A stretch of DNA of 64,000 nt from Amycolatopsis eburnea (GTDB taxonomy: Bacteria; Actinomycetota; Actinomycetes; Mycobacteriales; Pseudonocardiaceae): assembly GCF_003937945.1 (NCBI RefSeq), contig NZ_RSEC01000024.1, forward strand, positions 224,680 to 288,679. The letters run 5' to 3'. The notes under the pieces were generated by a model that worked only from the letters and a program-made list of their open reading frames with translations, was not told the DNA's origin and ran no database searches. Shown piece after piece: positions 47,307 through 59,015 of the stretch (positions are counted from its first letter, which is position 1; every line of letters starts with the position of its first letter). Made by a program: the position numbers and the translations under genes.

Positions 47307-47756
47307 GTGACCCTCACCGCGGAGAAGATCACCCCGGCCAACGTCGCCGCCGCTTGTCAGCTGGCCGTCGAGCCGCACCAGAAGGACTTCGTCGCGCCCG
47401 TCGCCGTCTCGCTCGCCGAGGCCTACACGCAGCCGGATGTCGCCTGGCCGCGGTTGATCCTCGACGACGGTGAGCCGGTCGCCTTCGTGATGGGCGGCTT
47501 CGACCCGCACGCCGAGCTGGACTTCTTCCGCTGCGGGATCTGGCGGCTCAACGTCGGTGCCGGCGTCCAGGGCCGCGGCTACGGCCGCTTCGCCGTCGAA
47601 ACCGTCCTGGAAGAAGCGCGGCGACGGGGCAACACCACCGCCACCGTGCTGTGGATCCCGGCCGCGGGCGGCCCGGAGGACTTCTACCTCAAGCTCGGCT
47701 TCCGCCCGACCGGCCAGACCTTCCGCGGCGAGGTCGTCGGCCGGATCGAGCTCTAG
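47307..47756 (+). CDS. GNAT-family N-acetyltransferase
   Basis: 149 residues from GTG 47307 (VTLTAEKITPANVAAACQLA). The acetyl-CoA loop reads VGAGVQGRGYGRFAVETVLEEA, and the C-terminal LKLGFRPTGQTFRGEVVGRI completes the GNAT fold. It resembles polyamine or amino-acid N-acetyltransferases. The substrate is unknown. Only 10 bp separate it from the duplicated SUKH cassette. Its 3' end overlaps the convergent gene by 4 bp. Confidence 0.92.
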   Translation: MTLTAEKITPANVAAACQLAVEPHQKDFVAPVAVSLAEAYTQPDVAWPRLILDDGEPVAFVMGGFDPHAELDFFRCGIWRLNVGAGVQGRGYGRFAVETVLEEARRRGNTTATVLWIPAAGGPEDFYLKLGFRPTGQTFRGEVVGRIEL

Positions 47757-48091
47757 ACCTGCCCGCGCTTCTTGCGCTCGGTGTACTCGCGCATCCGCTT
47801 CGGGTAGCCGACGCGCGCGACCTCGTACACCGGGATCGACCGGCGGTGGCCGAACTGCTGCGCGGCCTCCAGGCTGCCGATGCGGCGCCGGGTCCACTCG
47901 CCGTCGTGGGCGATCAACACCACAGTGGTCTCGGTGACATTGGTCCGAGGCTCCACATAGGCCTCCACCCCGTGCCTCGAGGCCACCCACTCCTCGAGGT
48001 GCCGGGTGTCTTCCGAGCTGGCTTTCCGCAGCGTGCCGGCCCGTTGCCCACCCTTGGCCCGCCTGCGCAGCGAGTCGAAGAGCCCCACCAC
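47753..48091 (-). CDS. Conserved actinobacterial hypothetical protein upstream of lpd
   Basis: 112 residues from GTG 48091, with GGAGGA 9 bases upstream; in-frame GTGs at 48097 and 48088 are less well spaced. A basic protein (VVGLFDSLRRRAKGGQRAGT; central TTVVLIAHDGEWTRRRIGSL; basic C-terminus). I do not recognise a catalytic domain. It is divergent from lpd. Confidence 0.8.
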   Translation of the reverse strand: MVGLFDSLRRRAKGGQRAGTLRKASSEDTRHLEEWVASRHGVEAYVEPRTNVTETTVVLIAHDGEWTRRRIGSLEAAQQFGHRRSIPVYEVARVGYPKRMREYTERKKRGQV

Positions 48092-48210
48092 GACCACCTC
48101 TCCTCCCGAGACCTGGACCACTCATTATCCCGATGTCCGCGTGTGGTCGGCGTCGCACACCCGGCTAGGTCGCAGCCCCGTCCGGCGTAGTGACAAGATG
48201 GCGGGTGTCG

Positions 48211-48233
48211 CGCGCGCGGTTATACCGCGCGCG
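48211..48233. promoter_or_regulatory. GC-rich perfect palindrome upstream of lpd
   Basis: CGCGCGCGGT-TAT-ACCGCGCGCG, 46 bases before the lpd GTG. It could be a repressor site or a leader hairpin. Confidence 0.5.
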
Positions 48234-48279
48234 GGCGACGACAGAGCACCACCCCACTGCTTGCCGAGGAGTTATACAA

Positions 48280-49653
48280 GTGACCGACACCTCCGCCGAC
48301 CTCGTGATCCTGGGAGGCGGATCGGGCGGCTACGCCGCGGCGTTCCGCGCGGCCGAGCTGGGCCTTTCCGTCACGTTGATCGAGAAGGACAAGCTGGGCG
48401 GGACGTGCCTCCACCGGGGCTGCATCCCGACCAAGGCCCTGCTGCACGCCGCCGAGGTCGCCGACGAGACCCGCGAAGCCGAGGCGGTCGGCGTCAAGGC
48501 CGCCTTCGAGGGCATCGACATCGCCGGGGTCAACAAGTACAAGGACGGGATCGTCGCCCGCCTGTACAAGGGCCTGCAGGGCCTGGCCAAGGCGCACAAG
48601 GTGAACCTCGTCGAGGGCGCCGGCACGTTCGTCGGCGGCACGACCGTCGAGGTGGACGGCACCCGCTACACCGGCAAGAACGTCATCCTCGCCACCGGCT
48701 CGTACTCGCGCACGCTGCCCGGCCTGGAGCTCGGCGGCCGCATCATCGCCAGCGAGCAGGCCCTCGCGCTGGACTACGTCCCCAAGAAGGTCGTGGTGCT
48801 CGGCGGCGGCGTCATCGGCGTCGAGTTCGCCAGCGTCTGGGCCTCCTTCGGCGTCGACGTCACCATCGTCGAGGCCCTGCCGCGGCTGGTCCCGAACGAG
48901 GACGAGTTCGCGTCCAAGCAGCTCGAGCGCGCCTTCCGCCGCCGCAAGATCGCCTTCAAGACCGGCGTGAAGTTCACCGGCGCGAAGCAGGACGACAACG
49001 GCGTGAGCGTGTCGCTGGAGTCCGGCGAGACCCTCGAAGCCGACCTGCTGCTGGTCGCCGTCGGCCGCGGGCCGAACTCGGCGGGCCACGGCTACGAGGA
49101 GGCCGGCGTCAAGATCGACCGCGGCTTCGTCATCACGGACGAGCGGCTGCGCACCAACCTGCCGAACGTCTACGCCGTCGGCGACATCGTCCCGGGCCTG
49201 CAGCTCGCGCACCGCGGCTTCCAGCAGGGCATCTTCGTCGCCGAGGAGATCGCCGGGCTGAACCCGCGCGTGATCGACGAAAGCGGTATCCCGCGGGTCA
49301 CCTACTCGCACCCCGAGGTCGCGTCGGTCGGGCTGACCGAGTCGCAGGCCAAGGACAAGTACGGCGCCGACGTCACGACGTTCACCTACGACCTCGGCGG
49401 CAACGGCAAGAGCCAGATCCTCAAGACCTCGGGCGGCGTCAAGCTCGTCAAGGCGCCGGACGGCCCGGTCGTCGGCGTGCACATGGTGGGCGACCGCGTC
49501 GGCGAGCTGATCGGCGAAGCGCAGCTGATCTACAGCTGGGAGGCCTTCCCGGAGGACGTCGCACCCCTCATCCACGCCCACCCGACCCAGACCGAGGCCC
49601 TCGGTGAAGCGTTCCTCGCCCTCGCGGGGAAGCCGCTGCACGTGCACAGCTGA
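48280..49653 (+). CDS. lpd: Dihydrolipoyl dehydrogenase (E3)
   Basis: 457 residues from GTG 48280 with GAGGAG upstream. A flavoprotein disulfide reductase that reoxidises dihydrolipoyl groups of 2-oxoacid dehydrogenases. FAD site [14 protein letters not shown], redox pair Cys43 and Cys48 in [16 protein letters not shown] site [15 protein letters not shown], and the C-terminal [14 protein letters not shown] with the catalytic His-Glu. The E2 gene follows 55 bp later, so the two likely form an operon. Confidence 0.97.
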   Translation: MTDTSADLVILGGGSGGYAAAFRAAELGLSVTLIEKDKLGGTCLHRGCIPTKALLHAAEVADETREAEAVGVKAAFEGIDIAGVNKYKDGIVARLYKGLQGLAKAHKVNLVEGAGTFVGGTTVEVDGTRYTGKNVILATGSYSRTLPGLELGGRIIASEQALALDYVPKKVVVLGGGVIGVEFASVWASFGVDVTIVEALPRLVPNEDEFASKQLERAFRRRKIAFKTGVKFTGAKQDDNGVSVSLESGETLEADLLLVAVGRGPNSAGHGYEEAGVKIDRGFVITDERLRTNLPNVYAVGDIVPGLQLAHRGFQQGIFVAEEIAGLNPRVIDESGIPRVTYSHPEVASVGLTESQAKDKYGADVTTFTYDLGGNGKSQILKTSGGVKLVKAPDGPVVGVHMVGDRVGELIGEAQLIYSWEAFPEDVAPLIHAHPTQTEALGEAFLALAGKPLHVHS

Positions 49654-49708
49654 CGTCCCACCAGCAGAATCCAGACCACGCAGAACTTGGAAGAGGAGTC
49701 AGCGAACG

Positions 49709-51478
<1,770 letters not shown>

Positions 51479-51489
51479 GTTTCCGTAGT

Positions 51490-51540
51490 CCGTGAAGGCC
51501 TCCTTACCGGTCATAAACGCCGGTAAGGAGGCCTTCACGG
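51490..51540. repeat. Palindromic repeat family A, copy 3 (after E2 gene)
   Basis: CCGTGAAGGCCTCCTTACCG arm and inverse around TCATAAACG. It lies 11 bases after the E2 stop, here between two genes on the same strand rather than convergent genes. Confidence 0.85.
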
Positions 51541-51604
51541 CTTTCCGGGCCCGGTGAGCGAGTCCGGGTGTGCGGTCGCGCAGCGGATGCGCAACGATCG
51601 AGGC

Positions 51605-52477
51605 ATGCGAGTACTGATCGCCGGCGCGAGCGGCTTGATCGGGTCGGCGCTGGGCGACCGCCTGCTGCGCGACGGGCACGAGGTCCGCCGTCTGGTGCGG
51701 CGGGAAGCGCGTGGTGGCGGCGAATTCCGCTGGGACCCGCCGTCCGGCACCATCGCCGCCGGTGCCTTAGAGGGCGTGGACGCCGTCGTCAACCTGGGCG
51801 GGAAGCCCTTGTTTCCCGGCCGGTGGAGCGCCATGCGCAAGCAGGAGCTGACCGACAGCCGCGTCGAGCCGACCGAGGTGCTCGCCGAAGCCGTCGCCGA
51901 ACACGGGATCGGCGTGTTCGTCAACGCTTCCGCCGTCGGCTACTACGGCAACCCCGGAGCGTCCACTGTGGACGAAACCGCGCCGCGCGGGCAGGGGTTC
52001 CTGGCCGAACTCTGCGAAGCCTGGGAAGCGGCGACGGCGAGCGCCGGCGACGCGCGGGTGGTGAACATCCGCACCGGGCTGGTGCTTTCGGCGAAGGGTG
52101 GCCTCTACGGCACCCTGCGCCCGCTCTTCCAGCTCTGCTTGGGCGGCCGGCTCGGCGACGGGCGCCAGTACATGCCGTGGATCGCCCTCGACGACGAGGT
52201 CGGCGCGATCGTGCACGTCCTGACGCACGACGTCTCGGGCCCGGTGAACCTGACCGGGCCGGAACCGGTGACCAACGCCGAGTTCACCCGCGCGGTCGGC
52301 CGCGCGCTGCACCGCCCGGCGCCGTGGTGGGTGCCCGGGTTCGCGCTCAAGGCCGTGCTCGGCCAGGCCGGCGAAGAGATGGCGCTGTTCGGGCAGCGGG
52401 CCGTCCCCGCCGTGCTGGAGCGCTCCGGCTACGCGTTCCGGCACCCGACGCTGGACAGCGCGCTCGCCGCGGCATGA
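51605..52477 (+). CDS. TIGR01777/SDR39U1-family NAD(P)-binding epimerase-like protein
   Basis: 290 residues from ATG 51605. Rossmann motif VLIAGASGLIGSALGDRLL, VNASAVGYYGNPG (Tyr region), and the RPAPWWVPGFALKAVLGQ C-terminus are typical of the TIGR01777 group. Biochemical role is unknown; a link to cell division has been suggested for relatives. Same position as Rv2216, between dlaT and lipB. Its stop overlaps the PAP2 start (ATGA). Confidence 0.93.
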   Translation: MRVLIAGASGLIGSALGDRLLRDGHEVRRLVRREARGGGEFRWDPPSGTIAAGALEGVDAVVNLGGKPLFPGRWSAMRKQELTDSRVEPTEVLAEAVAEHGIGVFVNASAVGYYGNPGASTVDETAPRGQGFLAELCEAWEAATASAGDARVVNIRTGLVLSAKGGLYGTLRPLFQLCLGGRLGDGRQYMPWIALDDEVGAIVHVLTHDVSGPVNLTGPEPVTNAEFTRAVGRALHRPAPWWVPGFALKAVLGQAGEEMALFGQRAVPAVLERSGYAFRHPTLDSALAAA

Positions 52478-53097
52478 CGGTCCCGCTCAAGCGCTGGCTC
52501 GTCGTCGGTCTCGCGCTGGCGGCGGCGTTCGTCGCGCTCGGGCTCGGCGTGGCGCGGCACCCGCTGACCCTGGATTCCCAGGTGGCGAACGCCCTCCACG
52601 GCGTCTACACGCAGCCGCTCGGCACAGCGGCGGCGATCGGCAGCGACGTCCTCGGCCCGGTGCTCCCCTGGGTACTCGGTGCGGCGCTGCTCGCCTTGGC
52701 GCTGCGGCGGCGGCAGGACACGGGGTTGTGCGTGCGGCTGGCCGTCGTGCTGCTGTTGTGCCGGTTGACCAGCGTCGTGGCCAAGCCGCTGTTCCTGCGG
52801 GAACGCCCGCGCGACTACCCCGACCTGAGCTACCCCAGCGGGCACGTGACGGCGGTGGCGAGCACCGGCTTCGTGCTGGTGCTGCTCTGCGCGTGGCTGT
52901 GGCCGCGGCTGGTCAAGCGCGTCCTGCTCGCCTCGGCGGTGGCCGTCGTGCTCAGCGCGGCCTGCCGCGTGGTGCTGGGCGTGCACTGGGTGTCGGACAC
53001 GATCGGCGCAGTGCTGGCGGTGACCGGTGTCGGGCTGCTCTCAGCGTGCGCCTTGCGGCTGCTTCCCCCGGGTGACGGGCGTAGCCTCGACGGGTGA
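52474..53097 (+). CDS. PAP2-superfamily membrane phosphatase
   Basis: 207 residues from ATG 52474, about six membrane helices. The three PAP2 motifs are present: [14 protein letters not shown], and [11 protein letters not shown] with the catalytic His. Likely dephosphorylates a lipid phosphate (for example undecaprenyl diphosphate or phosphatidate). It is inserted between the TIGR01777 gene and lipB and overlaps both by 4 bp, so the three are translationally coupled. Confidence 0.93.
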   Translation: MTVPLKRWLVVGLALAAAFVALGLGVARHPLTLDSQVANALHGVYTQPLGTAAAIGSDVLGPVLPWVLGAALLALALRRRQDTGLCVRLAVVLLLCRLTSVVAKPLFLRERPRDYPDLSYPSGHVTAVASTGFVLVLLCAWLWPRLVKRVLLASAVAVVLSAACRVVLGVHWVSDTIGAVLAVTGVGLLSACALRLLPPGDGRSLDG

Positions 53098-53834
53098 GTT
53101 CTTCCCGCACCTGCCGCGCCAGCACCGAACCCGTCGAAGTCCGGGAGCTCGGCACGATCGACTACACCGAAGCCTGGGAGCTCCAGCGGACCCGGCTCAC
53201 CGAGCGCGCCGACGGCACCGCGCCGGACACGATGTTCCTGCTGCAGCACCCGTCGGTTTACACCGCGGGCAAGCGCACCGAGCCCGCCGACCGCCCGGTC
53301 GACGGCACCCCGGTGATCGACGTCGACCGCGGCGGCAAGATCACCTGGCACGGTCCCGGCCAGCTGGTCGGCTACCCGATCGTGAAGCTCGCCGACCCGA
53401 TCGACGTCGTCCACTACGTCCGGCGGCTGGAAGAGGCCCTGATCCACGTGTGCGACCAGCTCGGCGTGACCAGCGGCCGCGTGGAGGGCCGCAGCGGCGT
53501 CTGGATCCCGGCCGACGACCGCGGCATCGAGCGCAAGATCGCGGCCATCGGCATCCGCGTCCAGCGCGGCGTGACGATGCACGGCTTCGAGCTGAACTGC
53601 AACGCGGACCTGGCGGCGTTCGACACCATCGTCCCGTGCGGCATCCGCGACGCGGGCGTGACATCGCTGTCCTACGAGCTGCAGCGCGACGTCAGCGTGG
53701 AAGCGGTGCTCCCGCTGGCCCGCGACGCCGTCCTGGCGGCTCTCGAAGGCGAACTCCCGGTGAGCGAGGACCGCTGGCTCCCCCGCCCGGCGGCTCCCGA
53801 AGCGCCCGGCGTCACCTTCGCGCTCCAGAACTGA
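53094..53834 (+). CDS. lipB: Octanoyl-[ACP]:protein N-octanoyltransferase
   Basis: 246 residues from GTG 53094. LipB moves octanoyl groups from ACP to lipoyl-domain lysines. Motifs: [36 protein letters not shown], and IVPCGIRD with the catalytic Cys, and the earlier KIAAIGIRV Lys. It sits downstream of the E2 gene and upstream of lipA, covering the endogenous lipoylation pathway. Confidence 0.97.
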   Translation: MSSSRTCRASTEPVEVRELGTIDYTEAWELQRTRLTERADGTAPDTMFLLQHPSVYTAGKRTEPADRPVDGTPVIDVDRGGKITWHGPGQLVGYPIVKLADPIDVVHYVRRLEEALIHVCDQLGVTSGRVEGRSGVWIPADDRGIERKIAAIGIRVQRGVTMHGFELNCNADLAAFDTIVPCGIRDAGVTSLSYELQRDVSVEAVLPLARDAVLAALEGELPVSEDRWLPRPAAPEAPGVTFALQN

Positions 53835-53835
53835 A

Positions 53836-53889
53836 AAGCCGTGAAGGCCTCCTTACCGGCTTTTTCGACTGGTAAGGAGGCCTTCACGG
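53836..53889. repeat. Palindromic repeat family A, copy 4 (after lipB)
   Basis: AAGCCGTGAAGGCCTCCTTA arm, CTTTTTCGA-type loop and inverse, between the convergent stops of lipB (53834) and the LLM gene (53900). Confidence 0.85.
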
Positions 53890-53899
53890 ACTTGGGGCG

Positions 53900-54835
53900 C
53901 TAGTCCAGCTGGGGTGCGACCTCGGCGGCGACGAGGTCGATCTGGTCCAGGTCCTGCATGTCGAGCAGCTGCAGGTAGAGCCGGGTGATCCCGGTCTTCT
54001 CCCGCCACTGCCCGATCCGGTCGACGACCTCGGCGGGCGTCCCGGCCAGGCCGTTCGCGCGCAGCTCGGAGACGTCGCGCCCGAGGACCGCCGCCCGGCG
54101 CGCGACCTCCTCCTCGGACCGGCCGACGGCGATCACCAGCGCCACCGACCGCAGGATCTCCTTGGGGTCGCGGCCGATCTCGCGCGCGGCCTCCTCGACC
54201 CGGGCGAATTGCGCGGCCGCGGTCTCGGCGTCGGCGAAGGGCAGGTTGAACTCGTCGGCGAACCGCGCGGCCAGCGCCGGGGTGCGCTTCTTGCCGCCAC
54301 CGCCGATGATCACCGGCGGTGCGGGCTGCTGCGCCGGCTTCGGCAGCGCGGGCGAGTCCTTCAGCGTGTAGTACTCGCCGTCGAAGGAGTACGTCGAGCC
54401 GGACGGCGTCTTCCACAGGCCGGTGACGATCTCGAGCTGCTCGGCGTACCGGTCGAACCGCTCCTTCAGCGGCGGCAGCGTCAGGCCGTACGCCTCGTGC
54501 TCGGTGTCGTACCAGCCGGACCCGAGCCCGAACTCGACGCGCCCACCGGACATCTGATCGACCTGCGCGACCGAGATGGCGAGCGGCCCGGGGTGCCGGA
54601 ACGTCGCCGCGGTGACGAGCGTGCCGAGTCGGATCCGGGTCGTCTCGCGGGCCAGGCCGGCCAGGGTGATCCAGGCGTCGGTCGGGCCGGGCAGGCCGTC
54701 GGCCGAGCCCATCTTCAGGTAGTGGTCGCTGCGGAAGAAAGCGTCGTAGCCCGCGGCTTCGGCGGCCTTGGCGGCCCGCAGCTGGTCGTCGTAGGTGGCC
54801 CCCTGCTGGGGCTCGGTGAAGATCCTCAAGTCCAC
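53900..54835 (-). CDS. LLM-class F420-dependent oxidoreductase
   Basis: 311 residues from GTG 54835. Luciferase-like TIM barrel with an N-terminal MDLRIFTEPQQGATYDDQLR, FFRSDHYLKM, LGTLVTAATFRHPGPLAISV, and VEFGLGSGWYDTEH. Actinobacterial members of this subgroup (TIGR03560-like) use F420 as coenzyme; the substrate is unknown. The adjacent TetR gene lies directly upstream on the same strand (4-bp gap) and probably regulates it. Confidence 0.9.
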   Translation of the reverse strand: MDLRIFTEPQQGATYDDQLRAAKAAEAAGYDAFFRSDHYLKMGSADGLPGPTDAWITLAGLARETTRIRLGTLVTAATFRHPGPLAISVAQVDQMSGGRVEFGLGSGWYDTEHEAYGLTLPPLKERFDRYAEQLEIVTGLWKTPSGSTYSFDGEYYTLKDSPALPKPAQQPAPPVIIGGGGKKRTPALAARFADEFNLPFADAETAAAQFARVEEAAREIGRDPKEILRSVALVIAVGRSEEEVARRAAVLGRDVSELRANGLAGTPAEVVDRIGQWREKTGITRLYLQLLDMQDLDQIDLVAAEVAPQLD

Positions 54836-54839
54836 GCCG

Positions 54840-55466
54840 TCAGCCTATCGACGGGGAGACCTCCGCGCCGTCCTGCTCGGTCCGCCGCAACCGGACCAGC
54901 ATGCGGACGATCACGTCCTCGATCTCGGCCCCGACCCGCTTCGGGTCCGGCGAGCTGGCGATCTCGGTCGCCGCGCTGGACAGCGCGCCGAACAGCAGCC
55001 GCGCGGTGACCTCCACCGGCACCGGCTCGACCTCGCCCGCGTCGATCAGCGACTGCAGGCCCGAGCGGACCAGCCCGAAGCTGCACCGCTCCTCGGCCTC
55101 GCGCCAGCGCTCCCAGCCCATCACCACCGGCGCCTCGTGGATGGCGATCCGCTGGTAGGCGGGGTCGAGGCAGCTGCGGATGAACGCGTTGAGCCCGCCG
55201 AGCGCCCGCTCCCACGGCGTGCCCTCGCCGGTCATGATCTTGTCGAGCCGGTCGTAGACGAGGCTCTCGACCTGGTCGAACGCGGCCTCGAACAACGCCT
55301 GCTTGCCGCTGAAGTGGTGGTACAGGGCTCCCTTGGTGACCCGGGCGCGTTTGGCGATCTCGTCGAGCGAGGTACCCGCGTAGCCGCGTTTGGTGAACAG
55401 TTCGACCGCGCTGTCGACCAGCGCCGACCGCGTCGACTCGGAGTAGTCGAGTCGTCTGGACCTCAT
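54840..55466 (-). CDS. TetR-family transcriptional regulator
   Basis: 208 residues from ATG 55466 (AAGGTGG upstream). The N-terminal HTH is canonical: ALVDSAVELFTKRGYAGTSL, DEIAKRARVTKGALYHHFSG. The C-terminal ligand domain has no recognised ligand. It is divergent from the 173-residue gene across 131 bp and 4 bp upstream of the LLM gene, so it likely controls both sides. Confidence 0.93.
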   Translation of the reverse strand: MRSRRLDYSESTRSALVDSAVELFTKRGYAGTSLDEIAKRARVTKGALYHHFSGKQALFEAAFDQVESLVYDRLDKIMTGEGTPWERALGGLNAFIRSCLDPAYQRIAIHEAPVVMGWERWREAEERCSFGLVRSGLQSLIDAGEVEPVPVEVTARLLFGALSSAATEIASSPDPKRVGAEIEDVIVRMLVRLRRTEQDGAEVSPSIG

Positions 55467-55597
55467 TGTCGCCACCTTCACAACTTTACGCCCGGAGGAT
55501 CTCTCCATACTCATGGTATGTTCGCCGGGTCAGGTCCGTACCGGGAGTATGCCGCAGACCCGCGGTATGACCCGGGCCACGGAAGGGGAGCCACACC

Positions 55598-56119
55598 ATG
55601 AGCTGGACAGACTTCTACCGACGGCAGGAAATCCTCGAAGCCGCCGTCCGACTGGCCGCCCGGAACCCGGGTGCGCCGCTGCCGCTCGAAGAAGTGCCGG
55701 GTGCCGAAGAGCACTTCGGCACCGAAGAGAACATCCTCACCGCCCTGCAGTACCAGTGGACGCGCACGCTCGGCGGCCGGCTGCGCGCCGAGGTCGCCGA
55801 CCCGGACGAAGCCGACGGCCTCGGCGACCACGTCGACGCCGTCACCCGCGCCTGGCGCACCGCCGTCGACGAGCACGCCGACCTGCGCGCGGTCCTCGAC
55901 GGCGCGTACGAGCGGTACGCGTCGCTGCGCCGGATGCACGAGGGCGAACTGCGGATGCTCGCCGTCACGGCCAGCCTGGCCGACCCGCGCGAGCCCGCCG
56001 AGGAGATCGTCAAGGTGGGCCACGCGCTGGAGGCGTTGCTGCACACCAGTCGCGAGGAGCCCGTCCGGCGTCGCCCGGTCATGGGACACCTGCGGCGGCT
56101 GCTCGCGCCCAGTGCGTAA
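55598..56119 (+). CDS. Helical protein, possibly TetR-like, divergent from TetR
   Basis: 173 residues from ATG 55598 (GGAAGGGGAG upstream). All alpha-helical by composition. The N-terminus (RRQEILEAAVRLAARNPGAP) and following helices recall a TetR DNA-binding domain, but the recognition-helix consensus (TxGxxYxxF) is not present (TEENILTALQYQWT). Function uncertain: degenerate TetR relative or a helical-bundle protein. 10 bp before the SDR gene. Confidence 0.7.
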   Translation: MSWTDFYRRQEILEAAVRLAARNPGAPLPLEEVPGAEEHFGTEENILTALQYQWTRTLGGRLRAEVADPDEADGLGDHVDAVTRAWRTAVDEHADLRAVLDGAYERYASLRRMHEGELRMLAVTASLADPREPAEEIVKVGHALEALLHTSREEPVRRRPVMGHLRRLLAPSA

Positions 56120-56129
56120 ACGGAGTTAA

Positions 56130-57086
56130 GTGTCACGCATGACACGGTGGACCGAGAACGACATCGCGGACCAGAGCGGCCGGACCGTCGTGGTCACGGG
56201 GGCGAACTCCGGGCTCGGTCTCCGCACCGCCGAGGTGCTCGCGGGCAAGGGGGCCCGCGTGTTCCTCGCCTGCCGTTCGCCCGAACGCGGCGCGAAGGCA
56301 CTGGACCAGGTCCGCGCGGCCGCCGCGGGCGCCGAACCCGAGCTCATCCCATTGGACCTGAGCGAGCTCGCCTCGGTGCGCGCGGCCGCCGCGTCGGTGC
56401 GCGAACGGACCGGGGACGCGCTCGACGTCCTGGTCGCCAACGCCGGCGTGATGGCCACCGCCCGCGGCCGCACCGCCGACGGCTTCGAGCTGCAGTTCGG
56501 CACCAACTACCTCGGCCACGCGGCGCTGACGTGGCTGCTGCTGCCCGCCCTGCGCGGCGGGACGCACGCCCGCGTCGTCACCCTGTCGAGCCTCGCCGCC
56601 ACCGGCGCCCGCATCGACCTCGAAGACCCCAACGGCGAGCACCGCCGCTACAACCCGGCGACCGCGTACGGGCAGTCGAAGCTCGCGAACCAGGTGTTCG
56701 CCATGGAGCTGGACCGGCGTCTGCGCGCGGCCGGCGACGACGTCCTGAGCGTCGCCGCCCACCCGGGGTACACCGCGACCGGCCTCGGCAGCGGCATGGC
56801 CCGCTCGTACTCGAACCCGGTCGTCCGCGGCGTCATCGCGGGCGGCCACCGCATCGGCGAGGCCCTGTTCGCCCAGAACGTCCGCCAGGGCGCGCTCCCG
56901 CAGCTGTACGCGGCCACCGCGGACGGCGTCGAAGGCGGCGACTACCTCGCCCCCGGCGGCCTCGGCGGCATGCACGGGAGCCCGGTCAAAGTGCGCCCGC
57001 TCACCCCCGCGCTGAGCGCATCGCTGGGGGCCGCACTGTGGGACGTCACGGCGAAGCTGACCGGCGTCACCCCCGACCCCGCTTAG
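56130..57086 (+). CDS. Short-chain dehydrogenase/reductase
   Basis: 318 residues from GTG 56130 (ATG 56139 is an alternative). Classical SDR: cofactor motif [26 protein letters not shown], and the [10 protein letters not shown] catalytic Tyr-xxx-Lys. It resembles retinol-dehydrogenase-like SDRs common in mycobacteria. Substrate unknown. It lies 25 bp before lipA. Confidence 0.93.
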   Translation: MSRMTRWTENDIADQSGRTVVVTGANSGLGLRTAEVLAGKGARVFLACRSPERGAKALDQVRAAAAGAEPELIPLDLSELASVRAAAASVRERTGDALDVLVANAGVMATARGRTADGFELQFGTNYLGHAALTWLLLPALRGGTHARVVTLSSLAATGARIDLEDPNGEHRRYNPATAYGQSKLANQVFAMELDRRLRAAGDDVLSVAAHPGYTATGLGSGMARSYSNPVVRGVIAGGHRIGEALFAQNVRQGALPQLYAATADGVEGGDYLAPGGLGGMHGSPVKVRPLTPALSASLGAALWDVTAKLTGVTPDPA

Positions 57087-57111
57087 CCCGGACGGGCGTA
57101 CGGTTGGAGGC

Positions 57112-58113
57112 GTGAGTGCTGCGCCTGAAGGCCGGAAGCTGCTGCGTCTCGAGGTTCGCAACAGTGAGACGCCGATCGAGAAGAAGCCGCCGTGGATCAA
57201 GACGCGGGTGCGGATGGGGCCGGAGTTCACCGAACTCAAGGGTCTCGTGCGCCGTGAGGGTCTGCACACCGTGTGCGAAGAAGCCGGTTGTCCCAACATC
57301 TACGAGTGCTGGGAAGACCGTGAGGCCACGTTCCTGATCGGTGGGGACCAGTGCACGCGGCGGTGTGACTTCTGCCAGATCGACACGGGTAAGCCCGCTG
57401 CCCTCGACCGCACGGAACCGCGGAAGGTCGCGGAGTCGGTGCAGGCCATGGGCTTGCGGTACTCGACCGTCACCGGCGTCGCGCGCGACGACCTCGAGGA
57501 TGGCGGGGCGTGGCTGTACGCGGAGACCGTCCGCCAGATCCACGCGCTCAACCCCGGTACGGGTGTGGAGCTGCTGATCCCGGACTTCAACGCCGACCCG
57601 GCGCAGTTGGCTGAGGTGTTCGGGTCGCGGCCGGAGGTCCTGGCGCACAACGTGGAGACGGTGCCGCGGATTTTCAAGCGGATCCGTCCCGGTTTCCGGT
57701 ACGCGCGTTCGCTGGAGGTCATCACGAAGGCTCGTGAAGCCGGTCTGGTGACGAAGTCGAACCTGATCCTGGGCATGGGTGAGACCCCGGACGAGGTCGC
57801 TCCGGCGATGCGGGACCTGGTCGACGCGGGGTGCGAGATCTTGACGATCACGCAGTACCTGCGTCCCTCGCCCCGGCACCACCCGGTGGACCGGTGGGTG
57901 AAGCCGGAGGAGTTCGTCGAGCACTCTCGCGCGGCGGAGGCGATGGGTTTCGCGGGTGTCATGGCGGGACCGCTCGTGCGGTCGTCGTACCGCGCGGGAC
58001 GCCTGTACGCCCAGACGAAGGCCCACCGCGGCGAGGAACTGCCGGAGAACCTGGCCCACCTGGCCGCCGAAGGCCCGGCCGCGCAGGAAGCGGCGTCGCT
58101 GCTCGCCCGGTGA
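57112..58113 (+). CDS. lipA: Lipoyl synthase
   Basis: 333 residues from GTG 57112. A radical SAM enzyme that inserts two sulfurs into octanoyl-lipoyl domains. Both clusters are visible: auxiliary [12 protein letters not shown] and radical [11 protein letters not shown], plus the C-terminal [11 protein letters not shown] with the Ser ligand. The GGAGG ribosome site is unusually close, one base before the GTG, with no better in-frame start. Codons in this gene include more T-ending forms than neighbours. Highly conserved; function certain. Confidence 0.97.
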   Translation: MSAAPEGRKLLRLEVRNSETPIEKKPPWIKTRVRMGPEFTELKGLVRREGLHTVCEEAGCPNIYECWEDREATFLIGGDQCTRRCDFCQIDTGKPAALDRTEPRKVAESVQAMGLRYSTVTGVARDDLEDGGAWLYAETVRQIHALNPGTGVELLIPDFNADPAQLAEVFGSRPEVLAHNVETVPRIFKRIRPGFRYARSLEVITKAREAGLVTKSNLILGMGETPDEVAPAMRDLVDAGCEILTITQYLRPSPRHHPVDRWVKPEEFVEHSRAAEAMGFAGVMAGPLVRSSYRAGRLYAQTKAHRGEELPENLAHLAAEGPAAQEAASLLAR

Positions 58114-58157
58114 CACACGTCACCCCACCATCCTTAAAGGATCGGTAAAGTGGCGGC

Positions 58158-58811
58158 ATGGCCCTGGTTTCGGACCTCCTCAGCTGGTTGCAAGGACTCC
58201 CGGAACCGGGGCTCGTCGCGGCCACCGGCGGCCTGGTGTTCGCCGAGTGCACGATCGGCCTGGGTTTCCTGGCCCCCGGCGAATCCGGCCTGCTGATCGC
58301 GGCGACGACGGCGAACACCGTGGCGCGCTTCCTCGCCCTGTGGGCGGTGGTGACGGTCTGCGCGACGGCGGGCGACGCGCTCGGCTACGTCATCGGCCGC
58401 CGCTTCGGGCCACGCCTGCGCGAGACGAAGCTGATCCGCAAGTACGGCCTCGAAGCGTGGGACAAGGCCACCGGAGTCCTCGAACGCCGCGGCGCGTGGG
58501 CGGTGTTCTTCGCCCGCTTCCTCCCGGTGATCCGCACCCTGACCCCGGCCGCGGCGGGCACGTCGGGCCTGGCGTTCCGCAAGTTCCTCCCCGCCGCGGC
58601 GGCGGGCGCCTTCTGCTGGTCCCTGGTCCACATCAGCATCGGCGCGGCACTGGGCGAAGCGGCGAAACGCATCGAGGGCGCGCTCAACACGGGCGGCCTG
58701 ATCGTGGTCGCGCTCCTCGCGGCGGTGGCGCTGTTCTTCTTGCTGCGCCTGAAGAAGCGCAAGACCCTGACGGCCCCGGACCCGGACCGCGAGCCCGAGC
58801 ACGTCCCCTGA
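58158..58811 (+). CDS. DedA-family membrane protein
   Basis: 217 residues. The DedA (SNARE-associated/VTT) domain shows GLGFLAPGESGLLIAATTAN, YVIGRRFGPRL, and FFARFLPVIRTLTPAAAGTS with the two conserved Arg. About five membrane-associated helices and a charged C-terminal tail. Family members act in lipid (undecaprenyl phosphate or phospholipid) flipping. Located 44 bp after lipA. Confidence 0.93.
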   Translation: MALVSDLLSWLQGLPEPGLVAATGGLVFAECTIGLGFLAPGESGLLIAATTANTVARFLALWAVVTVCATAGDALGYVIGRRFGPRLRETKLIRKYGLEAWDKATGVLERRGAWAVFFARFLPVIRTLTPAAAGTSGLAFRKFLPAAAAGAFCWSLVHISIGAALGEAAKRIEGALNTGGLIVVALLAAVALFFLLRLKKRKTLTAPDPDREPEHVP

Positions 58812-58813
58812 CC

Positions 58814-58959
58814 CAAGCGCCCCAATGTGGCCTTCGGTGCGTCAGACGCACCCAAGGCGGCCTTCGGTGCTCCACCCATGCCCCCACCGCCACCCTCAAC
58901 GGAGGCGCTCCGCGCCGCAGTGCCCACTCAACGCAACCAAGGCCACATTGGGGCGCTTG
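58814..58959. repeat. Palindromic repeat family C, copy 3 (after the DedA gene)
   Basis: CAAGCGCCCCAATGTGGCC (58814-58832) is matched by its inverse GGCCACATTGGGGCGCTTG (58941-58959), with two internal AAGGCGGCC/CAACC-type units in between. The arms are about 108 bases apart, longer than in other copies, as if the centre had been expanded. It starts right after the DedA stop. Confidence 0.8.
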
Positions 58960-59015
58960 AGAACGGGCGAGCCACGAGGGTGCGGTCCGGTCTCCCGGGC
59001 CGCACCCTCCCGGCG

